64,000 nt of DNA from Agroathelia rolfsii (Eukaryota; Basidiomycota; Agaricomycetes; Amylocorticiales; Amylocorticiaceae), in the NCBI GenBank assembly GCA_018343915.1, contig JABRWF010000001.1, positions 2,046,001 to 2,110,000 on the forward strand, given 5' to 3'. The position numbers were made by a program, and so were the translations under genes. The first letter of the stretch is position 1; each line of letters begins with the position of its first letter. Shown here in pieces: positions 1-10,018 of this stretch. Under the pieces are notes generated by a model. The model saw nothing but the letters and a program-made list of their open reading frames with translations, had not been told where the DNA came from and made no database searches.

Positions 1-2
1 CT

Positions 3-1709
3 ATCGCGGACGTCTGTACTACCACCTATGCTCAGGCTGCCCTACCTGCTAGCGGCACGCTCCAGGGCCTGTCATTTAATTCCTCCTTCGTCACCGCTAG
101 CGTCGTGTACAATGCTTCTTCATCCGGCTCCGATTTTTTCCCTGATAATGTTACCTTCGACTACTGCAATGTCACTCTTGCCTACTCGCACAATGGACTT
201 GACGATCAGGTCCTCCTCGAATTTTGGCTACCCACTCCTGACAACTTCCAGAACCGGTGGCTCTCTACGGGAGGCGGTGGTTTCGCTATCAATTCTGGCT
301 CCCAGTCTCTCCCTGGTGGCGTTATTTACGGTGCCGCATCCGGAATTACCGATGGAGGATTTGGCAGTTTCGACACTCAAGTGGACGACGTCTTCCTTCT
401 CGCCAACGGCACCATAAACCGACAGGCGTTGTACATGTTCGGATATCAGGCCCATCATGAGCTGAGTCTGATTGGCAAAGCCTTCACCAGAAACTTCTTC
501 AACATGACTGATGCCAGCAAGCTCTATGCCTACTACCAGGGCTGCTCTGAGGGCGGTCGTGAAGGATGGAGTCAGGTCCAGCGCTATGGCGACGAATGGG
601 ATGGCGCAGTGATCGGTGCCCCTGCTATCCGCTATGGACAACAGCAAGTCAACCACCTCTACGCGAACGTGGTCGAGTACACCACGGGTTACTATCCTCC
701 CCCTTGCGAACTCGAGAAGATCGTCAACCTCACCATTAGCGCCTGCGACAGTCTCGACGGCAAAGTGGATGGCGTCGTATCTCGCACCGATCTGTGCAAG
801 TTGAACTTCAATATCAGTTCGACTATTGGCCAATCCTATTCTTGTGCCGCGTCCACTGGCGGTGGATCTTTCCCCAAGAGGCAGGCACCCGGCTCGGGAA
901 GCGGAAGCAGCACTCCAGCGCAGAACGGAACGGTCAGCACAGAGGGAGTTGCCCTTGCCGCCAAAATCCTCGACGGTCTTCATGATTCCGACGGCAACCG
1001 TGCGTATATCTGGTATCAGCCTACCGCTACCTTCGACGATGCCGACACTCAGTATAACTCCGACACTGGTAAATGGGAGCTGGACATCACTTCCCTCGGC
1101 GGTGAATGGGTTGCTCGCTTCCTCGAGCTCGAAGACGCAGACAACCTTGACTCTCTGGCTAATGTTACATACGACACCCTGAAGGAGTGGATGATCCTTG
1201 GCTGGCAGCGCTACGAAGACGTTTTGCAGACCACCTGGCCCGACTTGACCCCCTTCCAATCCGCCGGCGGCAAGGTTATCCATTTCCATGGCGAGTCCGA
1301 CCCAAGCATCCCCTCTGGCTCCTCCGTCCACTATCATGAGTCCGTCCGCCAGATCATGTACCCCAACATGACCTTTAACGCGAGTTCCGAAGCCCTGAAC
1401 GGATGGAACCGTCTCTTCTTGATCCCTGGTGCTGCCCACTGCTCTCCAAGCACCACTCAACCTGATGGCCCATTCCCTGAGACGGCCTTGCTCACGCTCA
1501 TCAACTGGGTCGAAAGCGGCGTCGTCCCCACTACGTTGAACGGCACGATCCAAGGTGGCTCTGACGAAGGTGAGATACAGCCGATCTGCGCCTGGCCCCT
1601 TCGTCCTCTGTGGACGAACAACGGAACCAATTTGGACTGTGTCTTCGACCAGGCCTCCTATGACACTTGGGTGTATGATTTTGATGCATATAAGCTCCCT
1701 CTTTATTAG
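3..1709 (+). CDS. Tannase/feruloyl esterase family secreted hydrolase (5' partial)
   Basis: Serine esterase that splits gallate or ferulate esters of plant phenolics; expected to be secreted. The frame is open from base 3 to a TAG at 1707-1709 with no visible intron. The first residues (I-A-D-V-C-T-T-T-Y) resemble the start of the mature enzyme, so the signal peptide lies upstream of the window. The family CS-D-HC motif is present: Cys-Ser in G-C-S-E-G-G-R (543-548), Asp in G-E-S-D-P-S (1299-1301), and His-Cys in A-A-H-C-S (1437-1442). The paired cysteines are known to form a disulfide beside the triad. Many N-x-S/T sites suggest glycosylation. A F-P-K-R-Q stretch (870-884) followed by a Gly/Ser-rich linker looks like a Kex2 processing site, as known in Aspergillus tannase. 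Tannase and feruloyl esterase cannot be separated from sequence alone. Confidence 0.9.
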   Translation: MADVCTTTYAQAALPASGTLQGLSFNSSFVTASVVYNASSSGSDFFPDNVTFDYCNVTLAYSHNGLDDQVLLEFWLPTPDNFQNRWLSTGGGGFAINSGSQSLPGGVIYGAASGITDGGFGSFDTQVDDVFLLANGTINRQALYMFGYQAHHELSLIGKAFTRNFFNMTDASKLYAYYQGCSEGGREGWSQVQRYGDEWDGAVIGAPAIRYGQQQVNHLYANVVEYTTGYYPPPCELEKIVNLTISACDSLDGKVDGVVSRTDLCKLNFNISSTIGQSYSCAASTGGGSFPKRQAPGSGSGSSTPAQNGTVSTEGVALAAKILDGLHDSDGNRAYIWYQPTATFDDADTQYNSDTGKWELDITSLGGEWVARFLELEDADNLDSLANVTYDTLKEWMILGWQRYEDVLQTTWPDLTPFQSAGGKVIHFHGESDPSIPSGSSVHYHESVRQIMYPNMTFNASSEALNGWNRLFLIPGAAHCSPSTTQPDGPFPETALLTLINWVESGVVPTTLNGTIQGGSDEGEIQPICAWPLRPLWTNNGTNLDCVFDQASYDTWVYDFDAYKLPLY

Positions 1710-2029
1710 ATAAAAATTCTTCAATGGACTTCTCTGTGGCAATGGACGCTTAACAGACTCGGACTTTTGTAATACATATCTTTGCAGTCATGTTATCATT
1801 TGGTAGCTACATCTTATGATGAGAATGAAAATTAAAACAGAAGTGAGTCGAACACCATCGAAGCTTTACAGGTTTCTAAACCCTAGATGATGATCTTGAG
1901 GCCAATTTGACTGCGCTTTTGGACATAAATATTGATACAAAAGACGAAAGCGTAGATCAGTAAAAATACAGATGACTCTTCGTGTTGATCAGGAATTTGA
2001 AAGCTCGAGTGAGTGCACTATCGTTTAAT
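1710..2029. other. Tail-to-tail intergenic spacer
   Basis: AT-rich spacer between the tannase stop and the stop of the DUF2235 gene on the other strand. It should hold both 3' UTRs. I see no gene, repeat or RNA structure in it. Confidence 0.6.
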
Positions 2030-4439
2030 TCATTCCCCCAAGGGCTCCGGGTCCCTGTCAGGCATGACCTCGCTAATCAACTTGCCGAACGGTGTCTCGC
2101 TTGCCAGCTTGCTCAATCTAGACTTCTCGTACAAAGGCCTTCCCCTTGCTGAGCGCATCTCTTCGACGTGCGCGATCCGCTCGACCAGGCCTCTTCCTGC
2201 TTCGAAAGAGCGTTTGATGATGGATTCAGAAAAGAATCCCGGCTGCTCTTTCTTCATTTCAACGGTTAGATGCTCGGCCTTGAGATCATGATACGGGTTC
2301 TTCCCCGGAATGTATGGCCAATTCTGCTTGAGTTCCTGTTCGAGTGGCATGAGCGGAGCGACCAGCTGTGGGTACTGACGAATTGCCGCAGCAAGTGCAG
2401 GTGGGAGGATGTTGGGTTGTTCGAGGATAGAAGAATGGATAGTTTCGTTCGTCACAGGATTAGGGGCAGTGGGGAACGCGCGTTGTATCTTGGTGGTCAA
2501 TGCAAACACTCCAGTGCGAGGACTAGAAAGGAGCGTCAAGATCATGAAACGTGTTTGGTGATCTCGTATCACTTACTCGTGTGGCAGCTGCTTTCCCCAA
2601 GGTGCAACAGGGTCTGGTAATGATGCCAGATAGCTGTAGTCGAGCGAGATCATGTCTGAGATATTGGCCTATGCAACTATTACTTGCCTGCCATACAGAA
2701 TCCGAAATGAAATCAAGCTTACCGCCATCCATGTCAGGGTCAGATCAGAAAGATCGTGGTCATGCCATCCACCACCAATATCACTGTGCGATCCAGTGAA
2801 CCAGCACTGAGGCGCTAGGTTCAGTTCAGGTGTCACATCGAGACTGATCCTTTACAACCCACCTGCTTCAAGATCTGACCTTTGGCACGTCCGCCGGGCG
2901 TCTGGTCCCACTTAGTGCAGTTCTATTTCCTTGCGTGAATATGGCTCAGGAATGAAGCTCATAACAAAAAAAAAAGACCTACAAAGTCTTCCCGATCTTC
3001 TTCCAGAGCAAGAGCCTGGAAAGCGTATTGTATGTGCTCGCCAAGTTCCGTGTTCGGGAAGCCGAATATTGTCGTCAATTTATCCTGAGACATCTCAATG
3101 AGCAAGAGTGACTTGCAATTATATATAAATTAGGAACTTACGGGATGTGCCTTTCTCTTCAACTCATCTGGCAAACCCAGATTCCCGACAGTATCGAAAA
3201 CACCCACACACTTGACCGAGTACGTGTCGGCGTCCGAGTCCGCACGAGACTTGCCAGGAGAGTTGTGCTGAGTCCAAGGCTCGAGTTTCACGTTCAGCTC
3301 GGCAATCTCTGTTAGATTCCTCTCTATTAGAATACCCGCAGAGAGCCTAGTTGAATATTATGGGCAAAAACACTGCACACCGTTAGGATCCCTGCTCTTT
3401 CCTCGCTTCTGGAGATTAACAAATATAGTGGCAAAGTTGTCCATTTCCGTCCGGTCAAGGACACCTATCGCTCCCTATGAAGATAAGTATAATTAAGCTA
3501 ATTGGTACTTGAATTTAGCAGTGGGTTCGGGGCATACGATAAACATGGCTATCATACGCGCAGTATATGCGCCCTAAACATTTCCAAAACATTCGTGTCA
3601 AAATAAAAACTTGCTCAAAAGTTGAGATAACCTACACGTGAAAATCCAAAGATGAATATCTGGATTATTTATCAAAGATCGATCAATGCTTGTATTTCTG
3701 TTGGAAAGATGAATAGGTCTCACCTCATCTCCGGGCTGATAATTGCTGGATTAATATCGGGGAATCAGCGACAGTAATGCAAAGTGTGTAAATCCCTTAC
3801 TGGGCAATGAATGCATATGCATCCTGCACTTTCTCGGCTATGGGAAAAAACTATCAACAATCGGATGAAAATAAGTATTCGGCAGGCATATACACACCTA
3901 GCGAAGCTCCAGTTGCTCCTTTAATTTCATAAACATGAGCCTAGGTATACTGGTAAAGAAGAAGATGAAGATGCATGCCTTGGACATATCTGAAATATAC
4001 CGATTTAATCCAGCTCTTCCAATCAGAGCTCACAAATCGAAAACTAAAACTTACTCTGCATACAAATTGTGCTCGCTACCGATACCGGCTTGGTAGTAAA
4101 CAACTTGGGGCATGGGTGGGTCACTGATCGAGCACAGGTAATCATCAGCGCTCCAATGGCATACAGAATAAACAATACAGCTTACAATCGAATATCTTCA
4201 TGGTTGATTGCTCTTGAGAGACGCTAAACAAGGATACAGCCTTTCAGGCTGAACAGTCAAATACAAGACGCTGAGGCACCGACCAAGATGTTCGTGTACA
4301 TCCATCGGTCCTGCACGGTGAGACCATCTTCCCAGGTCCCATCACAACATACGATTATGCGCTTCCGGACACGAGTCCTTTGCCCTTGGACGTGATGAGG
4401 TATAAGAGAGGAGGGTAAATGCGTGTGAGTCGAAGTCAT
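2030..4439 (-). CDS. DUF2235 (T6SS phospholipase Tle1-like) alpha/beta hydrolase-type protein
   Basis: The protein starts at 4439 and carries the DUF2235 hallmark R-I-I-V-C-C-D-G-T-W about 27 residues in. Further blocks in many small exons read, in order: G-V-L-D-R-T-E-M-D-N-F (about 3460), C-V-G-V-F-D-T-V-G-N-L-G-L-P (about 3200), T-G-S-H-S-D-I-G-G-G-W (about 2770) and Y-S-Y-L-A-S-L-P-D-P (about 2630). These match the conserved order of the fungal DUF2235 family. The C-terminal exon (2030 to about 2572) ends D-P-E-P-L-G-E. The domain is related to the phospholipase effector Tle1, but the substrate in fungi is not known to me. Exon borders between 2600 and 4250 were not all traced. It is tail to tail with the tannase gene. 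Confidence 0.85.
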
Positions 4440-5091
4440 GGCGCTTATTATGCTTTACTCGCGAAACTGGCTAGGGCTTTTGGTGTCTGAGAGAAATACT
4501 AGCAGTCGTTGCTTTTTATACATCACCTGCTGCCGCTATTCGTCCACAACGTGATCAAGATGACAATACACGAGTAGATAATTTGATCGCCGATAAGCAG
4601 TGGCCGTTCTTGTTGACCCACCGCACCGGAGCAACGGCATCAATGCAGTACGCTTTAGACCATACCTATACTCCATCTGGATAGATTATCGGCTATACTT
4701 GTAGGTTACATATACGAAGAGATAGGCACATAATGGTAAGACAGCTCTAAGTAAAATAGTCCATGACCAATGCTGGTCTACAGATGATCAAAAATCAGAA
4801 ACCATGCACACAACTGTGATGCGAGTTGTCGCCCTTTTTCTCGAGAGTCTGCGAAACACAGCACATCGTACAAGACTCCCATACTTTCACCTGCCAAGAC
4901 GCATCTCGGCTTTTGAAAACGAGTCCAGTGCCCTCCTGAAGTCGATCTCATTCAGGACCAGATGACCTCCGGACGTGGGCTGTCTCCGAACAAGGGATAA
5001 ATATGGCTCTTGATGGGATGTGGCACTGTTAGCAAGGAAAAAACTTAGTTCCGGCCACGTGCACGGTATGCATGTCAGCGGTAATCACGCA
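4440..5091. other. Intergenic: DUF2235 promoter and NUS1 3' region
   Basis: About 650 bp between the DUF2235 start codon and the NUS1 stop codon, both genes on the minus strand. It should hold the promoter of the former and the 3' UTR of the latter. No ORF, repeat or RNA gene stands out. Confidence 0.5.
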
Positions 5092-6097
5092 CTAAAACTC
5101 AGTTAACCGGATGTGCCATGGAGGGAATCCATGAAATTCAAGCGGGAATGACCTCTTGGTGAGCGATGGAATTATATCGTGGATGATCATGAAATCTGGC
5201 GGCTCTAATCCATCAGGGCCTGGTGGGTTGTGTTAAAAGATGAACCAGCAAGAATTTCATAGGAGCATGGACCTTCTAGTATAGTTTTCAGGTTATCAAT
5301 AGTGATAGTATGGAGGGAGCTAGAATTCCTCTTTGCAGACTCGAACAGAGCTTGAGAAACAGACGCGATGCCAGCCTTGGATGCTTTACTTGAAATGAGC
5401 TGAATTACTGGATTTGGATTAACACTGGTTGTTTTCTCTTCTAAAAGTGTAAGAAATACGCATGAGTGAATCAGATATACAATATTTGACAGGGTTCATA
5501 CTGATGCTTGGCCGTCTCCTCTTCAGTACACCAGTCCCCTTGCGCAACGAGTTGCTACGTAGACGAGACTCGGGTGCAACCTGCACAATCTCCAAATTCG
5601 GCTTGATATCAGACAAACCAGGAGAGGTTGGCCGCGATTCCGACTTGTCCGAGGCGGGCGGTGTCAGTGGGTACTCAATATCAGAATCTGTTTCGACAAC
5701 GGCTTCGTCTTGTAGACAACGCTCTCTGATAAGGTCTGCATTTTTCTGCATGATGCCTGGACTAAGTTCAGAAAAACCGATGTCGAGCCAGTTGACAAGT
5801 TCAAGAGGAGCCCATACCTTGCTTGTCGTAAACGATGAGTTTTGGTATACCAAGTTGACGACACCACTTGGATGTTCGTTCCACAGATTCCAGCATAACA
5901 TTTAGAACAGATTGGTTATCCTCATCTGAGGGGGAAGCAAGCACCAAGGCCAGGTTTTGGGGTAAGCGACTGCGTTCATGTAGCAATGGCAGGGGCTGCT
6001 TGGGTCGGAGGGCGCGCCATTGCGCAGAGACAATCAAGACCAGAGAGTATAATGCATGTGCCAAGTAAAGGAAAATGCGTGATACAGCAGAACTCAT
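5092..6097 (-). CDS. NUS1: NUS1/NgBR-type subunit of dehydrodolichyl diphosphate synthase
   Basis: Non-catalytic partner of the cis-prenyltransferase that makes dehydrodolichyl diphosphate for protein glycosylation, anchored in the ER membrane. The start at 6097 gives an N-terminal hydrophobic segment (I-F-L-Y-L-A-H-A-L-Y-S-L-V-L-I-V), then N-L-A-L-V-L-A-S-P and W-C-R-Q-L-G-I-P-K-L-I-V-Y-D-K-Q-G, typical of this family. An intron follows (roughly 5755-5820). The next exon, G-I-M-Q-K-N-A-D-L-I, runs into a long Ser/Pro-rich insert that ends with a basic patch. The last exon reads P-D-F-M-I-I-H-D, then H-G-F-P-P-W-H-I-R-L-T-E-F, with TAG at 5092-5094. The lack of the catalytic Asp motif of true cis-prenyltransferases fits NUS1. 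The middle exons (5160-5420) were not traced base by base. Confidence 0.85.
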
Positions 6098-6423
6098 ATG
6101 GTGTTAAGAAAGATGTGGGCTACCTGAAGAGAAATAATGAAATGAATGTGGTCAATGCTGCGGCAAGCGGAATGTCGTGTCTCAAGTCCATGGACGTGTC
6201 TGTGACGTGACCGGCGATGGGGCAGTACTAGTAGGCACCAATTCCAAAGTTGGCAATAGCACCTTCGATATCATGATCATCTCGTCCTCTACGTTCCAGT
6301 TGATTCGGATGCAGCACAGCAGTTCAAACATTCAGGTTCAGTTGGAAGAATAAAATAATCCGGGGAAAGGTGAAAATTATAGTTGGGTAGCATACTGTAT
6401 ACAAATCAGTACTATGGAGAAAT
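6098..6423. other. Intergenic: NUS1 promoter and SEC17 3' region
   Basis: 326 bp between the NUS1 start and the SEC17 stop, both on the minus strand. Short ORFs here have no family features and look random. No other element seen. Confidence 0.5.
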
Positions 6424-7469
6424 CTACGTGAGGGATTCTTCTTGCTCCTGAATGCTTCGCTTGATCTTCAGCAATATATTCGTCTTCCAATTGTCTAGCT
6501 TCATAACCTGATCAAACTCCACAACGGCGGCTGTGAAGTTTTCTTGGTCGCCCTGCTCGATAGCCTCAATAAGAACGTTAATGAACTTGGACTCCCGTGT
6601 TGAAGGATACGTGGTATCCAATGAAGCATATTTCGCTTCGTTCCGCTTGGCAGTGATAGGGTCCTTTGAGGCTATGGTTAGTATCCTTCATTTATAGGGA
6701 AGGGAAAAAGAGCAATGAAATACCTGCATGGCCAAAGCACACAAGCCAGACCTGAGCCAGTACTCTTTGACACTGTATTTCGTCAAAGGAGACGCCAACG
6801 AGTGGTCAGCAACCTGTTCATATCTTGCGATTGCCTGAGGGTAGTCTCCTAATTCGGCGTGGAGATCTGCCGCGTCTTTGAAGCAGCCATTGGCGGTTCT
6901 ATAGAATTACACAGTCAGCTGTAAGAATAGAAGCGCTTGGATTCAGGCACCTACGCGGCTGCATCCTCTTGTTGGTACCAATCACCTGCGCGCTCGAAAC
7001 TTTCGCAAGCTTTGCGGATATCATTCAGTTCCTGCTGATAAATCTGTCCTATTTCCTTCTCCCTATCAGCGGCCTGTCTAAACCGACCACTTTGGCAGAG
7101 ATGTGTGATGGTTTGACCAAGGGCCTGTATAGCGACTGATAAAGCCGTCCTCAGCATGGCACACTACACTTCATTGTTGGCCCAAGACGTACGATCAGGG
7201 TATCCTCTCTTGTACGCCTTGGCAGCATTCCACCAGGCATTAGCAGCATCTGAAACTTCTTTGCACTTCTCGCGGCATTCTGCCTCACGAGCAAATGCAT
7301 CACCAGCCTCCTTGAATTGCTTGTCAATCTTGAATTGGTTGGCAGCCTGCTGGTACAGATCTCCTGCCTCTTCGTATTTGGCAGACGCAGACGAGAACCA
7401 ACCGCCGGAGGAGTTGGCCTTCTTGTCTGCCTTTTCGAGGAGTGCCTGTGCGGGTGACTTGGAGGGCAT
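6424..7469 (-). CDS. SEC17: Alpha-SNAP (SEC17), SNARE disassembly adaptor
   Basis: Adaptor that recruits the AAA ATPase NSF (Sec18) to SNARE complexes so they can be taken apart after membrane fusion; cytosolic and membrane-peripheral. The start at 7469 gives A-L-L-E-K-A-D-K-K, then G-G-W-F-S-S-A-S-A-K-Y-E-E-A and L-Y-Q-Q-A-A-N-Q-F-K, the standard SNAP N-terminus. Downstream exons read F-E-R-A-G-D-W-Y-Q-Q-E-D and D-L-H-A-E-L-G-D-Y-P-Q-A-I-A-R-Y-E, part of the TPR-like helical stack. The final exon ends L-D-N-W-K-T-N-I-L-L-K-I-K-R-S-I, then E-E-S-L-T and TAG at 6424-6426. The C-terminal helix, which in the family activates NSF, is therefore present. It is head to head with the PCM1 gene, the start codons only about 215 bp apart. 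Confidence 0.95.
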
Positions 7470-7684
7470 TCTGTTGGGTTTATGTTATGAAGATGATGAG
7501 TAGGAAGGCGGTAGTGGAGGTACAGCAGCAATCTCCAGTCTCCAGCCAGTTTCCGGCGTGGCCATGACTGCATTGATCGGAAGCAAATACGCATAGATCA
7601 ATCTCACCAACATATAACGGCGTGTTCCAGTAATAGGCAGGGGTGCTTCACGTTTGTCCTATTCTATCCACCACACACCCCACT
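7470..7684. promoter_or_regulatory. Short divergent promoter SEC17/PCM1
   Basis: 215 bp separate the two start codons, so both 5' UTRs and both core promoters must share this stretch. No clear TATA box; a pyrimidine-rich run (about 7650-7683) precedes the PCM1 start. Confidence 0.5.
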
Positions 7685-9613
7685 ATGTCTCTGCCTATTA
7701 ACGAAATCAAACGACTCTCAGAACTTCACCCCAAGAACCCTAGCATCCACTATCAGTATGGTACTGCAGGATTCAGAACATTGTGAGCTCCCGGATGATC
7801 ATCTCGTTTCTGAGGGTATACATGATTCATCGTCTCTCAGGGGAAGCACCTTGGACTCTGTCGTTTTCAGAGTTGGTATCATCGCAGGTCTCAGAAGCAA
7901 AAAACTCGATGGCAAGACGATTGGCGTAATGGTAACTGCATCGCACAATCCCGAGCAGGTAGTCATCAACAAGTTCTTGTACATTGATAATCTGCAACAT
8001 CTGATCACTTTTGTAAGGATAATGGTGTTAAACTTGTGGATCCGCGAGGCGAAATGCTTGAGGCATCGTGGGAAGGCCTGGCTACCACCGTATCCAATGC
8101 CAATTCGTCTGAAGAGCTCATCGATGCCCTCAATGAACTGATCAAAGCCACAAACATTGATATCTCTAAACCAGCACGCGTGGTTTATGCTCGCGATACG
8201 CGCCCCTCCGGTCCTTCCTTGATAAAAGCTCTGGAAGATGGCCTGAAAGCTATCGGAGCAGAGGCACGTAGCGGTGGTGTTACGACAACACCTGTTTTGC
8301 ACTACCTCGTCAAGGCAATCAATACCAAAGGAACGAAGGCAGCCTATGGCGTTGACTCTGAAGAAGGCTACTATGAGAAGCTGAGTACAGCCTTTAAAAA
8401 ATTGATGGCAAGTGCAGATGGCTCTAGTTATTACTATCGAAGACTCACCGATGGCCAACTTAGGCGGGCAAAGAGGCACCTTCACCTCTCATTATTGATT
8501 GTGCCAATGGTGTAGGTGCGCCAATCGCTGAAAAGCTATCGAAATACATCGGAGATACTCTTCCATTCGTATTGGAAAACACTGCTATCACAACTGCTGG
8601 TGCCCTGAACCACGCCTGCGGCGCCGATTTCGTCAAAACTCAACAACAGTTACCACCTTCATTGGTGGGCAAGTTGAGTGCCGGACAACGCGCCTGCAGT
8701 CTTGATGGAGATGCGGATCGTCTGATGTACTACTACGCGAATGAGCGCAACCAGTTCCGTATGTTGGATGGCGACAAGATCGCAGCTCTGACGGCTGCGT
8801 TCATCGTCGAACTTGTCAAGGCCGCTGGTTTGGACCAGAAAATCAATGTGGGTGTCGTTCAGACAGCATACGCGAACGGCGCTTCAACCAAGTATCTGTC
8901 CCAGGTATGGATATAGGCCATTGACGAGTTGCATCATGTTAATCTCTACGCAGCGTCTCCCCGTACGTTGCGTGCCCACGGGTGTCAAGCACCTTCATCA
9001 TGCGGCGGAGCAGTTTGACGTGGGAGTTTATTTCGAAGCTAATGGACACGGCACCATTCTCTTCTCCGAACAGACCCAAGAGAAGCTAGCTGCCCACAAA
9101 CCATCGACCCCCGCACAGGAGACAGCTGTGAATCATCTCGTTAATCTCGTTGAACTAATCAACCAAACCGTTGGCGACGCCCTTTCGGACATGTTACTCG
9201 TCGAAGTAGTCCTTGCACACAAGGGATATGGCGGCGGAGAATGGGACTCGCTGTATGCGGACTTACCAAACCGGCTCGTCAAGGTCGTTGTCTCAGACCG
9301 CAACGCATTCAAGACAGAAGACGCAGAGAGGCGGCTTACCAGCCCCCAAGGGTTGCAAGGCAAGATCGATGAGCTGGTACGCCGGTACAGCAACGGTCGA
9401 TCCTTTGTTCGGCCAAGTGGGACAGAGGACGTTGTTCGTGTCTATGCCGAGGCAGAGACCCGGACTGAGGCAGATGGTATTTTTTATTTCCAGTTCATTA
9501 TACAAGGTACTGCAGCTAAGGTCCTGATTTCAGAACTTGCCTTCCGTGTTGCCGGTTTGGTGTATGATACTGCAGGCGGTGATCCCAACAAGAGACCCAA
9601 GGAATTCATTTAA
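7685..9613 (+). CDS. PCM1: Phosphoacetylglucosamine mutase
   Basis: Converts GlcNAc-6-phosphate to GlcNAc-1-phosphate on the way to UDP-GlcNAc, the precursor of chitin, N-glycans and GPI anchors; cytosolic. The start at 7685 gives M-S-L-P-I-N-E-I-K-R-L-S and soon Y-G-T-A-G-F-R-T. The catalytic phosphoserine loop T-A-S-H-N-P lies at about 7938-7955, the metal loop D-G-D-A-D-R at about 8704-8721, and the C-terminal phosphate-binding loop R-P-S-G-T-E-D near 9412. An intron after S-H-N-P-E-Q joins to D-N-G-V-K-L-V-D. The intron at 8408-8463 only restores the conserved P-L-I-I-D-C-A-N-G-V-G-A block if it has GC-AG borders. The last intron joins T-E-A-D to E-L-A-F-R-V-A-G. The stop is TAA at 9611-9613. 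Confidence 0.95.
8408..8463 (+). other. GC-AG intron in PCM1
   Basis: 56-nt phase-0 intron with donor GCAAGT after codon ATG, acceptor CTTAG, and a CTCAC branch-like site inside. Splicing gives K-K-L-M|A-G-K-E-A-P-S-P-L-I-I-D, in frame with the strongly conserved block. The only nearby GT donor (8412) gives the wrong frame. Confidence 0.8.
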
Positions 9614-10018
9614 TGGACCGATGCAGCAGCAGTGCCAACGGGCCTATTGATCCGCCTCCAACGCCCCAGGCACATGCGTAGTAAACAAGACAAAAACAAT
9701 GTATCATATAAGTGGAAAGAAATTATCAAGTCAAGGGCAGATGTAAATCAGATAGATGTTGGGGTTGGTATAATGCAAGGTTGTAACGCAAGAGGCTGTA
9801 ATAAAGCAACGGGAATCTGAGCATTAAAAAGCACGTGGTTATTTACACCGCTGACGCCACTTGCTGTCAACTTGACAAAAGACGACGTTGGGATTTCTCC
9901 GTAAATACAAATATCATTATGTTTACTCGTACTAGTACCGATCCTGCTTCAAACGACCATCATCATCTGCTATTTGGCCACTCAACTAGACCTGCTCTGC
10001 CTTGAACTGCTTTGATTC
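9614..10018. other. Intergenic: PCM1 3' UTR and DUG3-like promoter
   Basis: About 405 bp between two genes transcribed in the same direction. AT-rich; no ORF with family features and no repeat seen. Confidence 0.5.

Noticed and set aside
228..1742. 504-codon ORF on the minus strand opposite the tannase
   Set aside because: It has no family features, and the plus-strand frame carries the whole CS-D-HC motif; it is an antisense shadow of a GC-rich coding gene.
7799..8485. 228-codon minus-strand ORF in PCM1
   Set aside because: Antisense to an exon with the conserved phosphohexomutase motifs and it spans PCM1 introns.
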